From NCBI GenBank assembly GCA_019753285.1, contig JAIELD010000001.1:1-45642 (forward strand): DNA of 45,642 bases. The letters are read 5' to 3'. The DNA comes from Beijerinckiaceae bacterium. Lineage in GTDB: Bacteria > Pseudomonadota > Alphaproteobacteria > Rhizobiales > Beijerinckiaceae. Both the position numbers and the translations under genes were made by a program. Below the pieces are notes generated by a model. It was not told the DNA's origin. It worked only from the letters and a program-made list of their open reading frames with translations, and did no database searches. This document shows positions 32,868 through 40,740 of the stretch, one piece after another; position 1 is the first letter of the stretch; each line of letters opens with the position of its first letter.

Positions 32868-33758
32868 ATGAGCTCGCTGAACTACAATCACCTGCGCTAT
32901 TTCTGGGCCGTGGCGCATGACGGCAATCTCACCCGCACTGCCGCGCGTCTCAACCTCACGCAGTCCGCGCTGTCGGTCCAGATCCGCAAGCTCGAGGATC
33001 GCCTCGGCCATCCGCTGTTCGAGCGTCGTGGCCGGCGGCTACATCTCACCGAGGCCGGGCAGATCGTGCTGGACCACGCCGATGCCATCTTTGCCACGGG
33101 CGACGAGCTGCTCGGCACGCTCCGCCAGACGGGAGCCGCCCGGCAGGCGCTGCGCGTCGGTTCGCTGGCGACGCTCTCGCGCAATTTCCAGCTCGAGTTT
33201 CTGCGCCCTGTTCTCGGCCGCAAGGATATCGATCTCGTTCTTCGCTCCGGCAGCTCCGGCGAGCTTTTACGCGCGCTCGAAGCACTCAACCTCGATGTCG
33301 TCCTGCTCAATCGCGGGCCGCCTCCTGACGCGCTGACGCCTCTCGTCACGCATCGTCTCGCGGAACGCCCGGTCAGTCTGGTCGGAACGCCCGACCGCCT
33401 GGGGCACGCGGCGAGCCTCGCCGAGCGACTGCGGATGCACCCCATCATCCTGCCCACGGTGGACAGCAGCGTCCGCACCGGCTTCGACGCCCTGGCCGAT
33501 CGCCTCAATGTCCGCCCCCAGATCGTCGCCGAGGTCGAGGATATGGCAATGATGCGGCTTCTCGCACGCGAGGACATCGGGCTCGCCGTCCTGCCGCCTA
33601 TCGTCGTCAAGGACGAGATCGCAGCGGGCGTGCTGGTGGAAGGTGATCAACTGCCTGGCATCGTGGAGACCTTCTACGCGGTCACCATGTCGAGGCGATT
33701 TCCCAATCCACTGGTCCGACGGCTCATCGAGCCGGCGAACCCGGTTCCCGAAACCTGA
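32868..33758 (+). CDS. LysR-family regulator (NhaR-like), probable dab operon regulator
   Basis: The protein has 296 residues. The N-terminal helix-turn-helix L-N-Y-N-H-L-R-Y-F-W-A-V-A-H-D-G-N-L-T and S-A-L-S-V-Q-I-R-K-L-E-D-R-L-G places it in the NhaR-like branch of LysR regulators, followed by an effector domain to about residue 290. It is transcribed away from dabB-dabA and overlaps no other gene. The inverted repeat immediately before its ATG is the probable binding site. In the family such divergent regulators usually control the neighbouring operon; a CO2- or bicarbonate-linked signal is a reasonable but unproven guess. Confidence 0.9.
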   Translation: MSSLNYNHLRYFWAVAHDGNLTRTAARLNLTQSALSVQIRKLEDRLGHPLFERRGRRLHLTEAGQIVLDHADAIFATGDELLGTLRQTGAARQALRVGSLATLSRNFQLEFLRPVLGRKDIDLVLRSGSSGELLRALEALNLDVVLLNRGPPPDALTPLVTHRLAERPVSLVGTPDRLGHAASLAERLRMHPIILPTVDSSVRTGFDALADRLNVRPQIVAEVEDMAMMRLLAREDIGLAVLPPIVVKDEIAAGVLVEGDQLPGIVETFYAVTMSRRFPNPLVRRLIEPANPVPET

Positions 33759-33782
33759 TTTCGGAAGCGCGGTCTACCCACA

Positions 33783-33800
33783 GTCGGCGCAAGCGCCGAC
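33783..33800. terminator. Perfect hairpin between convergent lysR and dnaE2
   Basis: GTCGGCGC (33783-33790) pairs with GCGCCGAC (33793-33800) around AA, in the 43-bp gap between two convergent genes. There is no U-tract. It could act as a Rho-dependent or roadblock terminator. Confidence 0.4.
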
Positions 33801-33801
33801 C

Positions 33802-36800
33802 TCAGTGAAAATCCCGGCTTTTCGGCAGAATTCGCGCGTTGCGCGGATGGCTCGGCTTGGGCGGTGGCGCAAGGTGCAGCGGCGCGGGGATCATCGCGCC
33901 GTGGAGCCTTGCCGGATCGAACCGCTCACCGAGCGTAGGGCCCTCATCCGCCGGCGACAGCATGGGTTTGACAGCGCCGAGCCCGCTGCGATGCGCATCC
34001 CAGAGCCGGTCGAGTTCGGCCGTTCGGTCGGTGATGCTGCTCGCCATCAGATGCACGACGCCCTCCGGGCTTTTCTGCACCTTGCCCGCAACCAGCATCA
34101 GCCGGGCACTCATCACGACACGGCGAAGCGCTTCGAACTGCCGCGCCCAGAGCACGACATTGGTGATGCCCGTCTCGTCCTCGATGGTGATGAAGATGGC
34201 GTTGCCCTTGCCCGGCCGCTGGCGGACGAGCACGAGGCCGGCGACCTTTGCAAAATGGCCATCGGCCTGCCGCGCGGCATCCACGCTTGCAAGGACACGC
34301 TCGGCGGTGAAAAGCGGCCGCAGCAACTGCATGGGGTGAGCCTTGAGCGAAAGCCGCATGGTCTGATAGTCGGTCGCCACATGCTCGCCGAGCGACATCG
34401 CCGGAAGGGCGGCTGCGGGCTCCTCGCTCAGTTCATCCGCGAAAGCGGCGGCGAAGAGCGGCAGCGGGTCGCCTTCGGGCAGGCGTCTCACCGCCCAGAG
34501 CGCGGCCCGGCGGTCGAGGCCCATGGAGCGGAAGGCGTCTGCGTCGGCAAGGGCGCGCATCGGCCGCCCATGCAGCCGGGCGCGGATGGAAAGCGCCTCC
34601 ACCGAGTGAAAACCGCTCCCGCGCGCCGCGACGAGGCGCAGCGCCTCGCTTTGCGCGATGTCCCCCACCTGCCGGAAGCCGAGCCGCAAGGCGAGCGCGC
34701 CATCCGCCCTGCGTTCGAGCGTGTTGTCCCAGAGACTGTGGTTGACGTCGGCGGCCCGCACCTCGACGGCATGGTCGCGCGCATCGCGCACGATCTGGGC
34801 CGGCGCGTAGAAGCCCATGGGCTGCGCATTGAGGAGCGCGCAGGCAAAGATCGCCGGATGATGGCATTTCAGCCAGGAGGAGATGTAGACGAGCTTGGCG
34901 AAGGAGGCGGCATGGCTTTCCGGAAAGCCATAACTGCCGAAGCCCTTGATCTGCTCGAAGCAGTTCTGCGCGAAATCGCGCTCATAGCCACGCGCCACCA
35001 TGCGCTCGACCATCAGGGTCTCGAAGCGCGGCATGGTGCCGACATTGCGGAAGGTCGCCATGGCGCGGCGAAGCTGGTTCGCCTCAACGTCGCTGAACTC
35101 GGCCGCGACCATGGCGAGCTGCATGGCCTGCTCCTGGAACAGCGGCACGCCCTTGGTCTTGTTCAGCACCTTGAAGAGCTCGTCCTGCGGGTGAGGCGGC
35201 GCAGGGCTCGGATAATGTACGGGCTCGATCCCGGAGCGTCGCCGCAGATAGGGATGCACCATGTTGCCCTGTATCGGGCCAGGCCTGACGATCGCGACCT
35301 GGATGACGAGATCGTAGAATTCGCGCGGTCTCAAGCGCGGCAGCATGTTGATCTGCGCCCTGCTCTCGACCTGGAACACCCCGACCGAATCGCCCTTGCA
35401 GAGCATGTCATAGGTCGCGGGGTCTTCCTTCGGTACGTCGGCGAGGCCCCAATCCTTGCCTTCATGGTCGCGCAGATAATCAAGGGCCTTGCGGATGCAG
35501 GTGAGCATGCCGAGCGCCAGCACGTCGACCTTCATCAGACCGAGCGCGTCGATGTCGTCCTTGTCCCATTCGATGAAGGTGCGGTCCGCCATCGCCCCGT
35601 TGCAGATGGGAACGAGCTCATCGAGCCGGCCGCGGGTCAGCACAAAGCCGCCGACATGCTGCGAGAGATGGCGCGGAAAGCCGATCAGCCGCCGGGCGAA
35701 CCCGACGGCCCGTATGATTTCGGGGTTGTCGGGGTCGAGCCCCGCCTGACGAACCTGATTGCGGGTGATGTCGCTGCCCCAGCTTCCCCATTGCGTGCCG
35801 GAGAGCGCCGCTGTGATGTCCTCCGACAGGCCGAGCGCCTTCCCGACCTCGCGGATGGCGCTTTTCGGGCGGTAATGGATGACGGTGGCGGCGATGCCGG
35901 CGCGGTGGCGGCCATATTTCGTGTAGAGATACTGGATGATCTCCTCGCGCCGCTCATGCTCGAAATCGACGTCGATGTCTGGCGGCTCCTGCCTCTCCTC
36001 CGAGATGAAGCGGGCAAATAGCACATTGTGGTCGGCCGGATCGACGACCGTGATCCCGAGCACGTAGCAGACGGCGGAATTGGCCGCCGATCCCCGCCCC
36101 TGGCAAAGGATGCCCTTGTCGTTCGCAACGCGCACGATGTCGTGGATGGTGAGGAAATAGCGCGCATAGCCAAGCTTGGCGATGAGGGCGAGTTCGGCGT
36201 GGAGCAGCGCCTCCACCTTCTGCGGCACGCCGTCCGGATAGCGGATATGCGCGTGGCGGAAGGTCAGTTCCTCGAGCCAGCCCTGCGCGTCCCTGCCGGG
36301 CGGCACCGGCTCATCGGGATATTCATATTTGAGCTGGCCGAGGGAGAACTCGATGCGGGAGAGGAAATCCTGCGTCTCATGGATCGCCTCCGGGCAATCG
36401 GCGAAGAGGCGGGCCATCTCGGCTGGCGGCTTCAGGTGTCGCTCGGCATTGGCCTCGAGGCGGCGGCCCGCGCTCTCGATCGTCACGCCTTCGCGGATGC
36501 AGGTCAGGATGTCCTGCAGCGCGCGTTGCCCGGCATCGGCATAGAGCACGTCATTGGTGGCGATGAGCGGAATGCTGACTTTACGGGCCATGCTTTTCAG
36601 CCCGGCCAGCCGCCGTCTGTCATTGCCGCGGCGGGGCATGGTCGCGCCGAGCCACACTGCGCCGGGCGCGGCTTCATCAAGCCGCGGCAGAGCTTCCTCG
36701 ATCGCCGCCATGTTGCGGCCCGGCATCGCGATCAGCAGCAGGTCGCGCGCATCGGCAAGGAGGTCGTCGAGGGTGAGATGGCACTCGCCCTTCTTCACGC

Positions 36801-37239
36801 GGCGGTTGCCGATGGTCAGCAGGCGGCAGAGCCTGCCCCACCCGTCGCGATTGACCGGATGGACGACGATGTCCGGCGTGCCGTCGGCGAAGGCGAGCCG
36901 CGCACCCGTGACGAGCCTGAAATCCTGCGCCCGCTGCTGCGCCAGGATCCGCAAGGCTTCCCTTGCCTCGTCGTTATCGCAGGGCGCAAGCCGCTCCTGA
37001 TAGCGGAATTCGCCCGGGCCCGAACCGTCCCGCAGCTTCACGGGGGGCAGGGCGCCGCCCTCGCGCAGCTCTTTGAGCGCCGCATAGGCCCTCACCACCC
37101 CCGAAACCGTGTTGCGGTCAGCGATGCCGAGCCCGGTGTGCCCGAGGAGCAGGCTCGTCAGCACCAACTGGTCGGCAGGCGAGGCTCCGCGCAGGAACGA
37201 GAAGGTCGAGGCAGCGACGAGTTCGGCATAGGCCCTCAT
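33802..37239 (-). CDS. dnaE2: Error-prone DNA polymerase III alpha subunit
   Basis: This 1145-residue cytoplasmic polymerase works with ImuA and ImuB in damage-induced mutagenesis. It starts M-R-A-Y-A-E-L-V-A-A-S-T-F-S-F-L-R-G-A-S, the DnaE2 form of the PHP domain (about 1-250). The catalytic aspartates lie in P-D-I-D-V-D-F near 430 and L-M-K-V-D-V-L near 580. The C-terminal OB domain is at about 950-1060 (T-I-E-D-E-T-G-I-T-N-V-V-L-W). The size, slightly below DnaE1, and the genetic context with imuAB separate it from the replicative enzyme. Its ATG overlaps the imuB stop (ATGA). Confidence 0.95.
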   Translation of the reverse strand: MRAYAELVAASTFSFLRGASPADQLVLTSLLLGHTGLGIADRNTVSGVVRAYAALKELREGGALPPVKLRDGSGPGEFRYQERLAPCDNDEAREALRILAQQRAQDFRLVTGARLAFADGTPDIVVHPVNRDGWGRLCRLLTIGNRRVKKGECHLTLDDLLADARDLLLIAMPGRNMAAIEEALPRLDEAAPGAVWLGATMPRRGNDRRRLAGLKSMARKVSIPLIATNDVLYADAGQRALQDILTCIREGVTIESAGRRLEANAERHLKPPAEMARLFADCPEAIHETQDFLSRIEFSLGQLKYEYPDEPVPPGRDAQGWLEELTFRHAHIRYPDGVPQKVEALLHAELALIAKLGYARYFLTIHDIVRVANDKGILCQGRGSAANSAVCYVLGITVVDPADHNVLFARFISEERQEPPDIDVDFEHERREEIIQYLYTKYGRHRAGIAATVIHYRPKSAIREVGKALGLSEDITAALSGTQWGSWGSDITRNQVRQAGLDPDNPEIIRAVGFARRLIGFPRHLSQHVGGFVLTRGRLDELVPICNGAMADRTFIEWDKDDIDALGLMKVDVLALGMLTCIRKALDYLRDHEGKDWGLADVPKEDPATYDMLCKGDSVGVFQVESRAQINMLPRLRPREFYDLVIQVAIVRPGPIQGNMVHPYLRRRSGIEPVHYPSPAPPHPQDELFKVLNKTKGVPLFQEQAMQLAMVAAEFSDVEANQLRRAMATFRNVGTMPRFETLMVERMVARGYERDFAQNCFEQIKGFGSYGFPESHAASFAKLVYISSWLKCHHPAIFACALLNAQPMGFYAPAQIVRDARDHAVEVRAADVNHSLWDNTLERRADGALALRLGFRQVGDIAQSEALRLVAARGSGFHSVEALSIRARLHGRPMRALADADAFRSMGLDRRAALWAVRRLPEGDPLPLFAAAFADELSEEPAAALPAMSLGEHVATDYQTMRLSLKAHPMQLLRPLFTAERVLASVDAARQADGHFAKVAGLVLVRQRPGKGNAIFITIEDETGITNVVLWARQFEALRRVVMSARLMLVAGKVQKSPEGVVHLMASSITDRTAELDRLWDAHRSGLGAVKPMLSPADEGPTLGERFDPARLHGAMIPAPLHLAPPPKPSHPRNARILPKSRDFH

Positions 37240-38864
37240 GCGAAGAGCCCGTGCACGAACCAGCGCGGACGCCGCGCGCCATCCTCATAGAAGCCTTCGC
37301 GGAACACCCAGAACCGATAGCCATGGCCATCCTCGATGCGATAATAGTCGCGCGTTTCGGGTGCATGGCCGCCGTCCCGCCACCATTCCGGCGCGATCCG
37401 CTCCGGGCCTTCTGCCTGTGCGATCTCGTGCAGCACGCGCCGCCAGCGAAACTTGAGCGGCGGCCCGTCCGGCACCTCCGCCAGCGCCTCGATCGGCTGC
37501 GGCGGGTCGAACAGGGTGAGCGGACGGGGCGGCGGCCCGCCTTGCTCCAGCGCGGAAGGCGGGCTGAACCGCTTGCGCGACATCACGGGCAGGGTCGCCG
37601 CTGCGCGCGCCGGATCATGCGTGTCGAGCGCCACGAAGCGCAGCACCCGCTCCCGTCCGAAGCGGGCGACGAGGCGGTCGATCAGCGCGCCGACCTCGTC
37701 TTCGTCGCTCTTTTCCGCTGTGTCAGGCTCCAGAGCCTGTTCGCGCTCGGCAAGCGGCTCGCTCCGCAGCACCGCGAGGCGAACCGCATCGAAGCCGAAG
37801 CCGGGATCGAGCGGATCGGCCAGGGTCTCGATCTTGAGCGTGATCAGGCGCAGGAGGCTTTTCGCATCGCGCCCGGCCTGCGCGGTCTCGATCCTGAGGC
37901 GGCGCACGGCTCCATCGGCGCGAAAGAAGCTTGCTTCATAGAGCCGGCCGCCGCAGCCCTGCCGTTCGAGCAGGAGCGTGACCTCGCCTGCAAGGCGCTC
38001 CAGCACCGCGAACAGCGAGGGAAGCGTCGAAAGAGGCTCCGCGAAATGCCGCTCGGCGAGGCAATCGGGCGGTGCGCGCAGCGGCGTGATGCGGATGTCC
38101 TCCCACCCCAATATTCGATGGAGCCGGGTGACGAGCGTGCCGCCGAAGCGCGCGCTCAAGGGTTTCGTCGGGAGCTTCGCAAGATCGTCGAGGCTGCGCA
38201 TCCCGGCGCGCGCGAGCGCCAGCGTCGTCTCCGGCGGCAGGCCGAGCGCGGCGATGGGCAGGCCGCGCGCAGCCGCTTCATCCGCGCCCGGCGGGACGAT
38301 CGCCGTCGCGCCGAACCGCGCGATGGCTCGTGCGGCGTCCGGCGTGCCTGCCAGGGCGAAGCGCAGCGAAAGGCCCCTTGCCGCGAACCGCCGGCGCACG
38401 CGATCGCAGAACTCCCTTTCTCCACCGAAGAGATGCGCGCAGCCCGTCACATCGAGAAGAACGCCGTCCGGCCTGTCGAGCGCGACCAGTGGCGTGAAGA
38501 TCTCGCAGGCGGCCGAGCAGCGCCGCAGGAAGCGCTCATCCGCATCGGGATCGAATTCATCGACCAGCAGATGCGGCACGGCGGAGCGTGCGGCGGCGAG
38601 CGTCATGCCGGTCTTGAAGCCGAGCGAAAGCCCGGCCCTGTTGATGGCGGCGAGCTTCAGCGCGCCACCCTGCTTCTCGACCAGCACGAAGGGCGTGTCA
38701 TCCGGCTTGCGTGACGAGCGCGCCTGCTGGATTCGGACCCTGTCTGTCGAGAGAAAAGGGAACCACACGGCGAGATAGCGCCGGGCTGGCCTGCTCTCGG
38801 GCAGGTTCGACGATCGGGGATCCGCCGGCGATAGGCCGGGCTGTGAATGTTCGAGCATCGGCAT
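37236..38864 (-). CDS. imuB: ImuB, inactive Y-family polymerase-like protein
   Basis: The protein has 542 residues. ATG 38864 is chosen from the family start; ATG 38858 is also possible, and GGAG lies four or ten bases upstream. The conserved part begins R-R-Y-L-A-V-W-F-P-F-L near 29-39. A Y-family palm/fingers region follows, with helix-hairpin-helix at about 205-235 and a C-terminal P-R-W-F-V-H-G-L-F. A possible clamp-binding motif P-L-T-L-F-D is at 448-453. ImuB links DnaE2 to the beta clamp. Its first 55 or so residues are encoded in DNA that also encodes the C-terminus of ImuA in another frame. It is coupled to dnaE2 by a four-base overlap. Confidence 0.93.
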   Translation of the reverse strand: MPMLEHSQPGLSPADPRSSNLPESRPARRYLAVWFPFLSTDRVRIQQARSSRKPDDTPFVLVEKQGGALKLAAINRAGLSLGFKTGMTLAAARSAVPHLLVDEFDPDADERFLRRCSAACEIFTPLVALDRPDGVLLDVTGCAHLFGGEREFCDRVRRRFAARGLSLRFALAGTPDAARAIARFGATAIVPPGADEAAARGLPIAALGLPPETTLALARAGMRSLDDLAKLPTKPLSARFGGTLVTRLHRILGWEDIRITPLRAPPDCLAERHFAEPLSTLPSLFAVLERLAGEVTLLLERQGCGGRLYEASFFRADGAVRRLRIETAQAGRDAKSLLRLITLKIETLADPLDPGFGFDAVRLAVLRSEPLAEREQALEPDTAEKSDEDEVGALIDRLVARFGRERVLRFVALDTHDPARAAATLPVMSRKRFSPPSALEQGGPPPRPLTLFDPPQPIEALAEVPDGPPLKFRWRRVLHEIAQAEGPERIAPEWWRDGGHAPETRDYYRIEDGHGYRFWVFREGFYEDGARRPRWFVHGLFA

Positions 38865-39621
38865 CCCACTCCATGTGACAACGCAAGCCCTCCTGCCCAT
38901 TGCGGTGGCGCAGGAGAGTGAGATCGAAAATCGATGGCCCCGGCGCGTTGGCCGCAAGCGCGCGCGATGGCGCGGCCCTGACCTGCCAGCGGGTTTCGGC
39001 GGCGCTCGGTTGCGGGGCTGCGGCGACGCGCACCAGGAAAAGCGGCGTTTTCGATGCCTTGGCCGCGAGAGCGAGCCGCCGGCTGGCGGTGAGATCGAGC
39101 AGCCTCGTTTCGCCCCATAACTCGACCACCACCGCACCGAGCGCCGCGCAGCGCGCGCCCTCGAGCCCCGCCTGAAGGACGGAGCGGGCATCGCGCGCCC
39201 GCAGAAGCGTGAGCTGCGCAAGATCGAGACCCAGCTCGCCAAGGCCGGGCGCGTAGGCGAAGCCCGTCGCAAGATCGACGAGGTCGTGCCGCACCCAGAG
39301 CAGGGGACGCCCTTGCAGGGATTGCAACGCGCAGCCGAGCGCCATCGCCGTCGCGCTTGGCGCATCGGCTTCCCGGGCGGTGTAGAGCTCATGGCAGGCT
39401 GCCTGGGCAAAAAGCGCCATGAAGGGAGCCGGTGCCTCGGGCGAGCTTGAGTGCGCCGACACGGCAGGTCTTGCCGCAGATATAAGCCTTGGCGCAGATA
39501 TAGGTCTTGTCGCAGACACAAGCCTTGGTGCCGCGACGCCCCGCTCCGCGCCATCAAGCCGGCCTGACTGCTCCAAAGGCGAATAGCTGCCCTCCGCATG
39601 GAATGCGTGCTTGTGTTTCAT
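38698..39621 (-). CDS. imuA: ImuA, RecA/SulA-like component of the mutasome
   Basis: The protein has 307 residues. ATG 39621 lies about 14 bases after the predicted transcription start; an alternative ATG at 39420 lacks a ribosome site. The first 66 residues are low-complexity and include short tandem repeats of an A-P-R-L-(I/V)-S-A type. The conserved region (from about 68) has H-E-L-Y-T-A-R-E-A-D, P-L-L-W-V-R-H-D and V-V-V-E-L-W-G-E-T-R-L-L-D-L-T-A-S-R-R-L. ImuA helps assemble ImuB-DnaE2. Its C-terminal 55 or so residues overlap imuB in a different frame. SOS control is likely. Confidence 0.88.
   Translation of the reverse strand: MKHKHAFHAEGSYSPLEQSGRLDGAERGVAAPRLVSATRPISAPRLISAARPAVSAHSSSPEAPAPFMALFAQAACHELYTAREADAPSATAMALGCALQSLQGRPLLWVRHDLVDLATGFAYAPGLGELGLDLAQLTLLRARDARSVLQAGLEGARCAALGAVVVELWGETRLLDLTASRRLALAAKASKTPLFLVRVAAAPQPSAAETRWQVRAAPSRALAANAPGPSIFDLTLLRHRNGQEGLRCHMEWDADARTFTARPIAGGSPIVEPAREQASPALSRRVVPFSLDRQGPNPAGALVTQAG
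39470..39541 (-). repeat. 18-bp tandem repeats inside the 5' end of imuA
   Basis: Three near-identical 18-base units (39470-39487, 39488-39505, 39506-39523) of the form CTTG-S-CGCAGATATAAGC, with a degenerate fourth unit to 39541, read as repeats of six amino acids in ImuA (about residues 27-50). Length variation here would keep the reading frame. Confidence 0.75.
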
Positions 39622-39626
39622 GAAAT

Positions 39627-39641
39627 GTACCTGTTTTGTTC
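39627..39641 (-). promoter_or_regulatory. SOS (LexA) box-like element at the imuA start site
   Basis: GTAC-N7-GTTC on the plus strand is one mismatch from the alphaproteobacterial LexA consensus GTTC-N7-GTTC. It lies between the -10 element and the imuA ATG, overlapping the predicted transcription start, the expected place for LexA repression. Confidence 0.6.
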
Positions 39642-39670
39642 TATAAATTTCATCCGGAAAAGAGAGTCAA
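39642..39670 (-). promoter_or_regulatory. Sigma-70-type promoter of imuA
   Basis: On the minus strand TTGACT (39670-39665) and TTTATA (39647-39642) are separated by 17 bases, a good -35/-10 pair. Transcription would start near 39635, leaving a leader of about 14 bases. Confidence 0.65.
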
Positions 39671-39695
39671 GTGACTCTGTCCTCTCTCATTCCGA

Positions 39696-39740
39696 TGGAT
39701 CGACGCAGTGTGGATCGACACAGTGTGGATCGATGGCGCT
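39696..39740 (+). repeat. 15-bp tandem repeat upstream of imuA
   Basis: TGGATCGACGCAGTG (39696-39710) and TGGATCGACACAGTG (39711-39725) differ at one base, and a partial third copy TGGATCGATGGC follows. It is non-coding as far as can be seen and lies about 25 bp upstream of the imuA -35 element. Confidence 0.7.
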
Positions 39741-39816
39741 GCCCCGCCGCAAGCGGAGGCTGGCCGACGACGCTGAAAGACCAGCCCGACGCATCATCAA
39801 AGCGCCGAACGGCGAA

Positions 39817-39839
39817 GAGGCCCGGCGGTGCCGGGCCTC
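39817..39839 (-). terminator. Hairpin downstream of the second ABC operon
   Basis: A perfect 10-bp stem, GAGGCCCGGC with GCCGGGCCTC, closes a GGT loop 26 bases after the binding-protein stop at 39866 (minus strand). The U-tract is poor, but the position is right for ending the leftward ABC operon. Confidence 0.55.
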
Positions 39840-39865
39840 CTCATTCGTCTTGTTGCTGGACCGGA

Positions 39866-40708
39866 TCAGAACGCCGGCATGGGCGGCAAGGCTTTGAGCT
39901 CCACGCCGAACCAGCGCTTGTTGATGGCGCTGAGCTGCCCATCGGCTGCGATCTTGGCGATGAAAGCGTTGGTCCATTCCTGCAGGGCGGTGTCGGCCTT
40001 CCGGAAGGCGATGCCGTTCGCCTGCTCCTTCAGCGTGAATTTCGGCTCGATGTTGAGGCTGGCATAGTCCTTGTTGAGCTGGGCGAGCACCGTGTTGCTC
40101 GCGCCGATCGCCTGGACCTGGCCGGAGATGATCGACTGCAGGGCGGTGGCGTCGTCATCGAAGCGCTTGATCTGCGTGCCGGCGGGCGCGACGGCCGAGA
40201 TCGCCGTGTCCTGCGTGCTGGCGCGCGCCACGCCGATGGTCACGCTCTTCAAATCCTCGGGCCCCTTGATGGCGACGCTTTTTGGCGCGAGCACATAGAG
40301 CGACAGAGCGCTGTAGGGGTTCGAGAACAGAACTTGCTTGGAGCGTTCCGCCGTGATGCCGAAGGTGGCGATCAGCACGTCGATCTTGTTGGTGAGGAGA
40401 TAGGGAATGCGGTTCGGCCCGGTGACAGGCACGAGTTCGAGCTCCACGCCCATCGCCTTCGCCATCAATACTGCAACGTCATGATCGTAGCCCGCAGGCT
40501 TCTGATTGGCGTCCGTGCCGCCGAACGGCGGATAATCGGTGAGGATGCCGACGATGAGCTTGCCGCGCGTCTTGATCTCGTCCGGTGTGGCGGCCGAGGC
40601 CGGCTTCGACGCGGTGGCGACCAGCGACAGGGCGAACGTCGCGGCGCCGAGCAGCGCGAACGAACGACGGGTGATGGTTTTGACGTGATGGGTCAAGCTG
40701 GCAGACAC
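39866..40708 (-). CDS. ABC transporter periplasmic substrate-binding protein (polar amino acid family)
   Basis: The protein has 280 residues. GTG 40708 is chosen because AGGAGG lies eight bases upstream; the open frame runs on into the permease gene without meaning. The signal sequence has T-I-T-R-R-S-F-A-L-L-G, a Tat-type motif, and an A-S-A-A site near residue 40. The mature part is a family-3 solute-binding protein with Y-P-P-F and the carboxylate-binding arginine in I-T-A-E-R-S-K-Q-V-L-F-S. As in the protein at 23068, the aspartate that binds an alpha-amino group is absent (G-Q-V-Q-A-I-G-A-S-N). It is the last gene of the operon as read; the ligand is unknown. Confidence 0.87.
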   Translation of the reverse strand: MSASLTHHVKTITRRSFALLGAATFALSLVATASKPASAATPDEIKTRGKLIVGILTDYPPFGGTDANQKPAGYDHDVAVLMAKAMGVELELVPVTGPNRIPYLLTNKIDVLIATFGITAERSKQVLFSNPYSALSLYVLAPKSVAIKGPEDLKSVTIGVARASTQDTAISAVAPAGTQIKRFDDDATALQSIISGQVQAIGASNTVLAQLNKDYASLNIEPKFTLKEQANGIAFRKADTALQEWTNAFIAKIAADGQLSAINKRWFGVELKALPPMPAF

Positions 40709-40740
40709 GGGCGGTTCCTCCTGTTGGCGGCTCTGTCGTC

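Noticed and set aside
33643..36021. 792-codon plus-strand frame opposite dnaE2
   Set aside because: Antisense shadow of dnaE2, with biased composition and no recognisable domain.
38865..39599. In-frame upstream extension of imuB to nearly 790 codons
   Set aside because: It runs through imuA in another frame and has shadow-like composition; the ImuB family starts near 38864.
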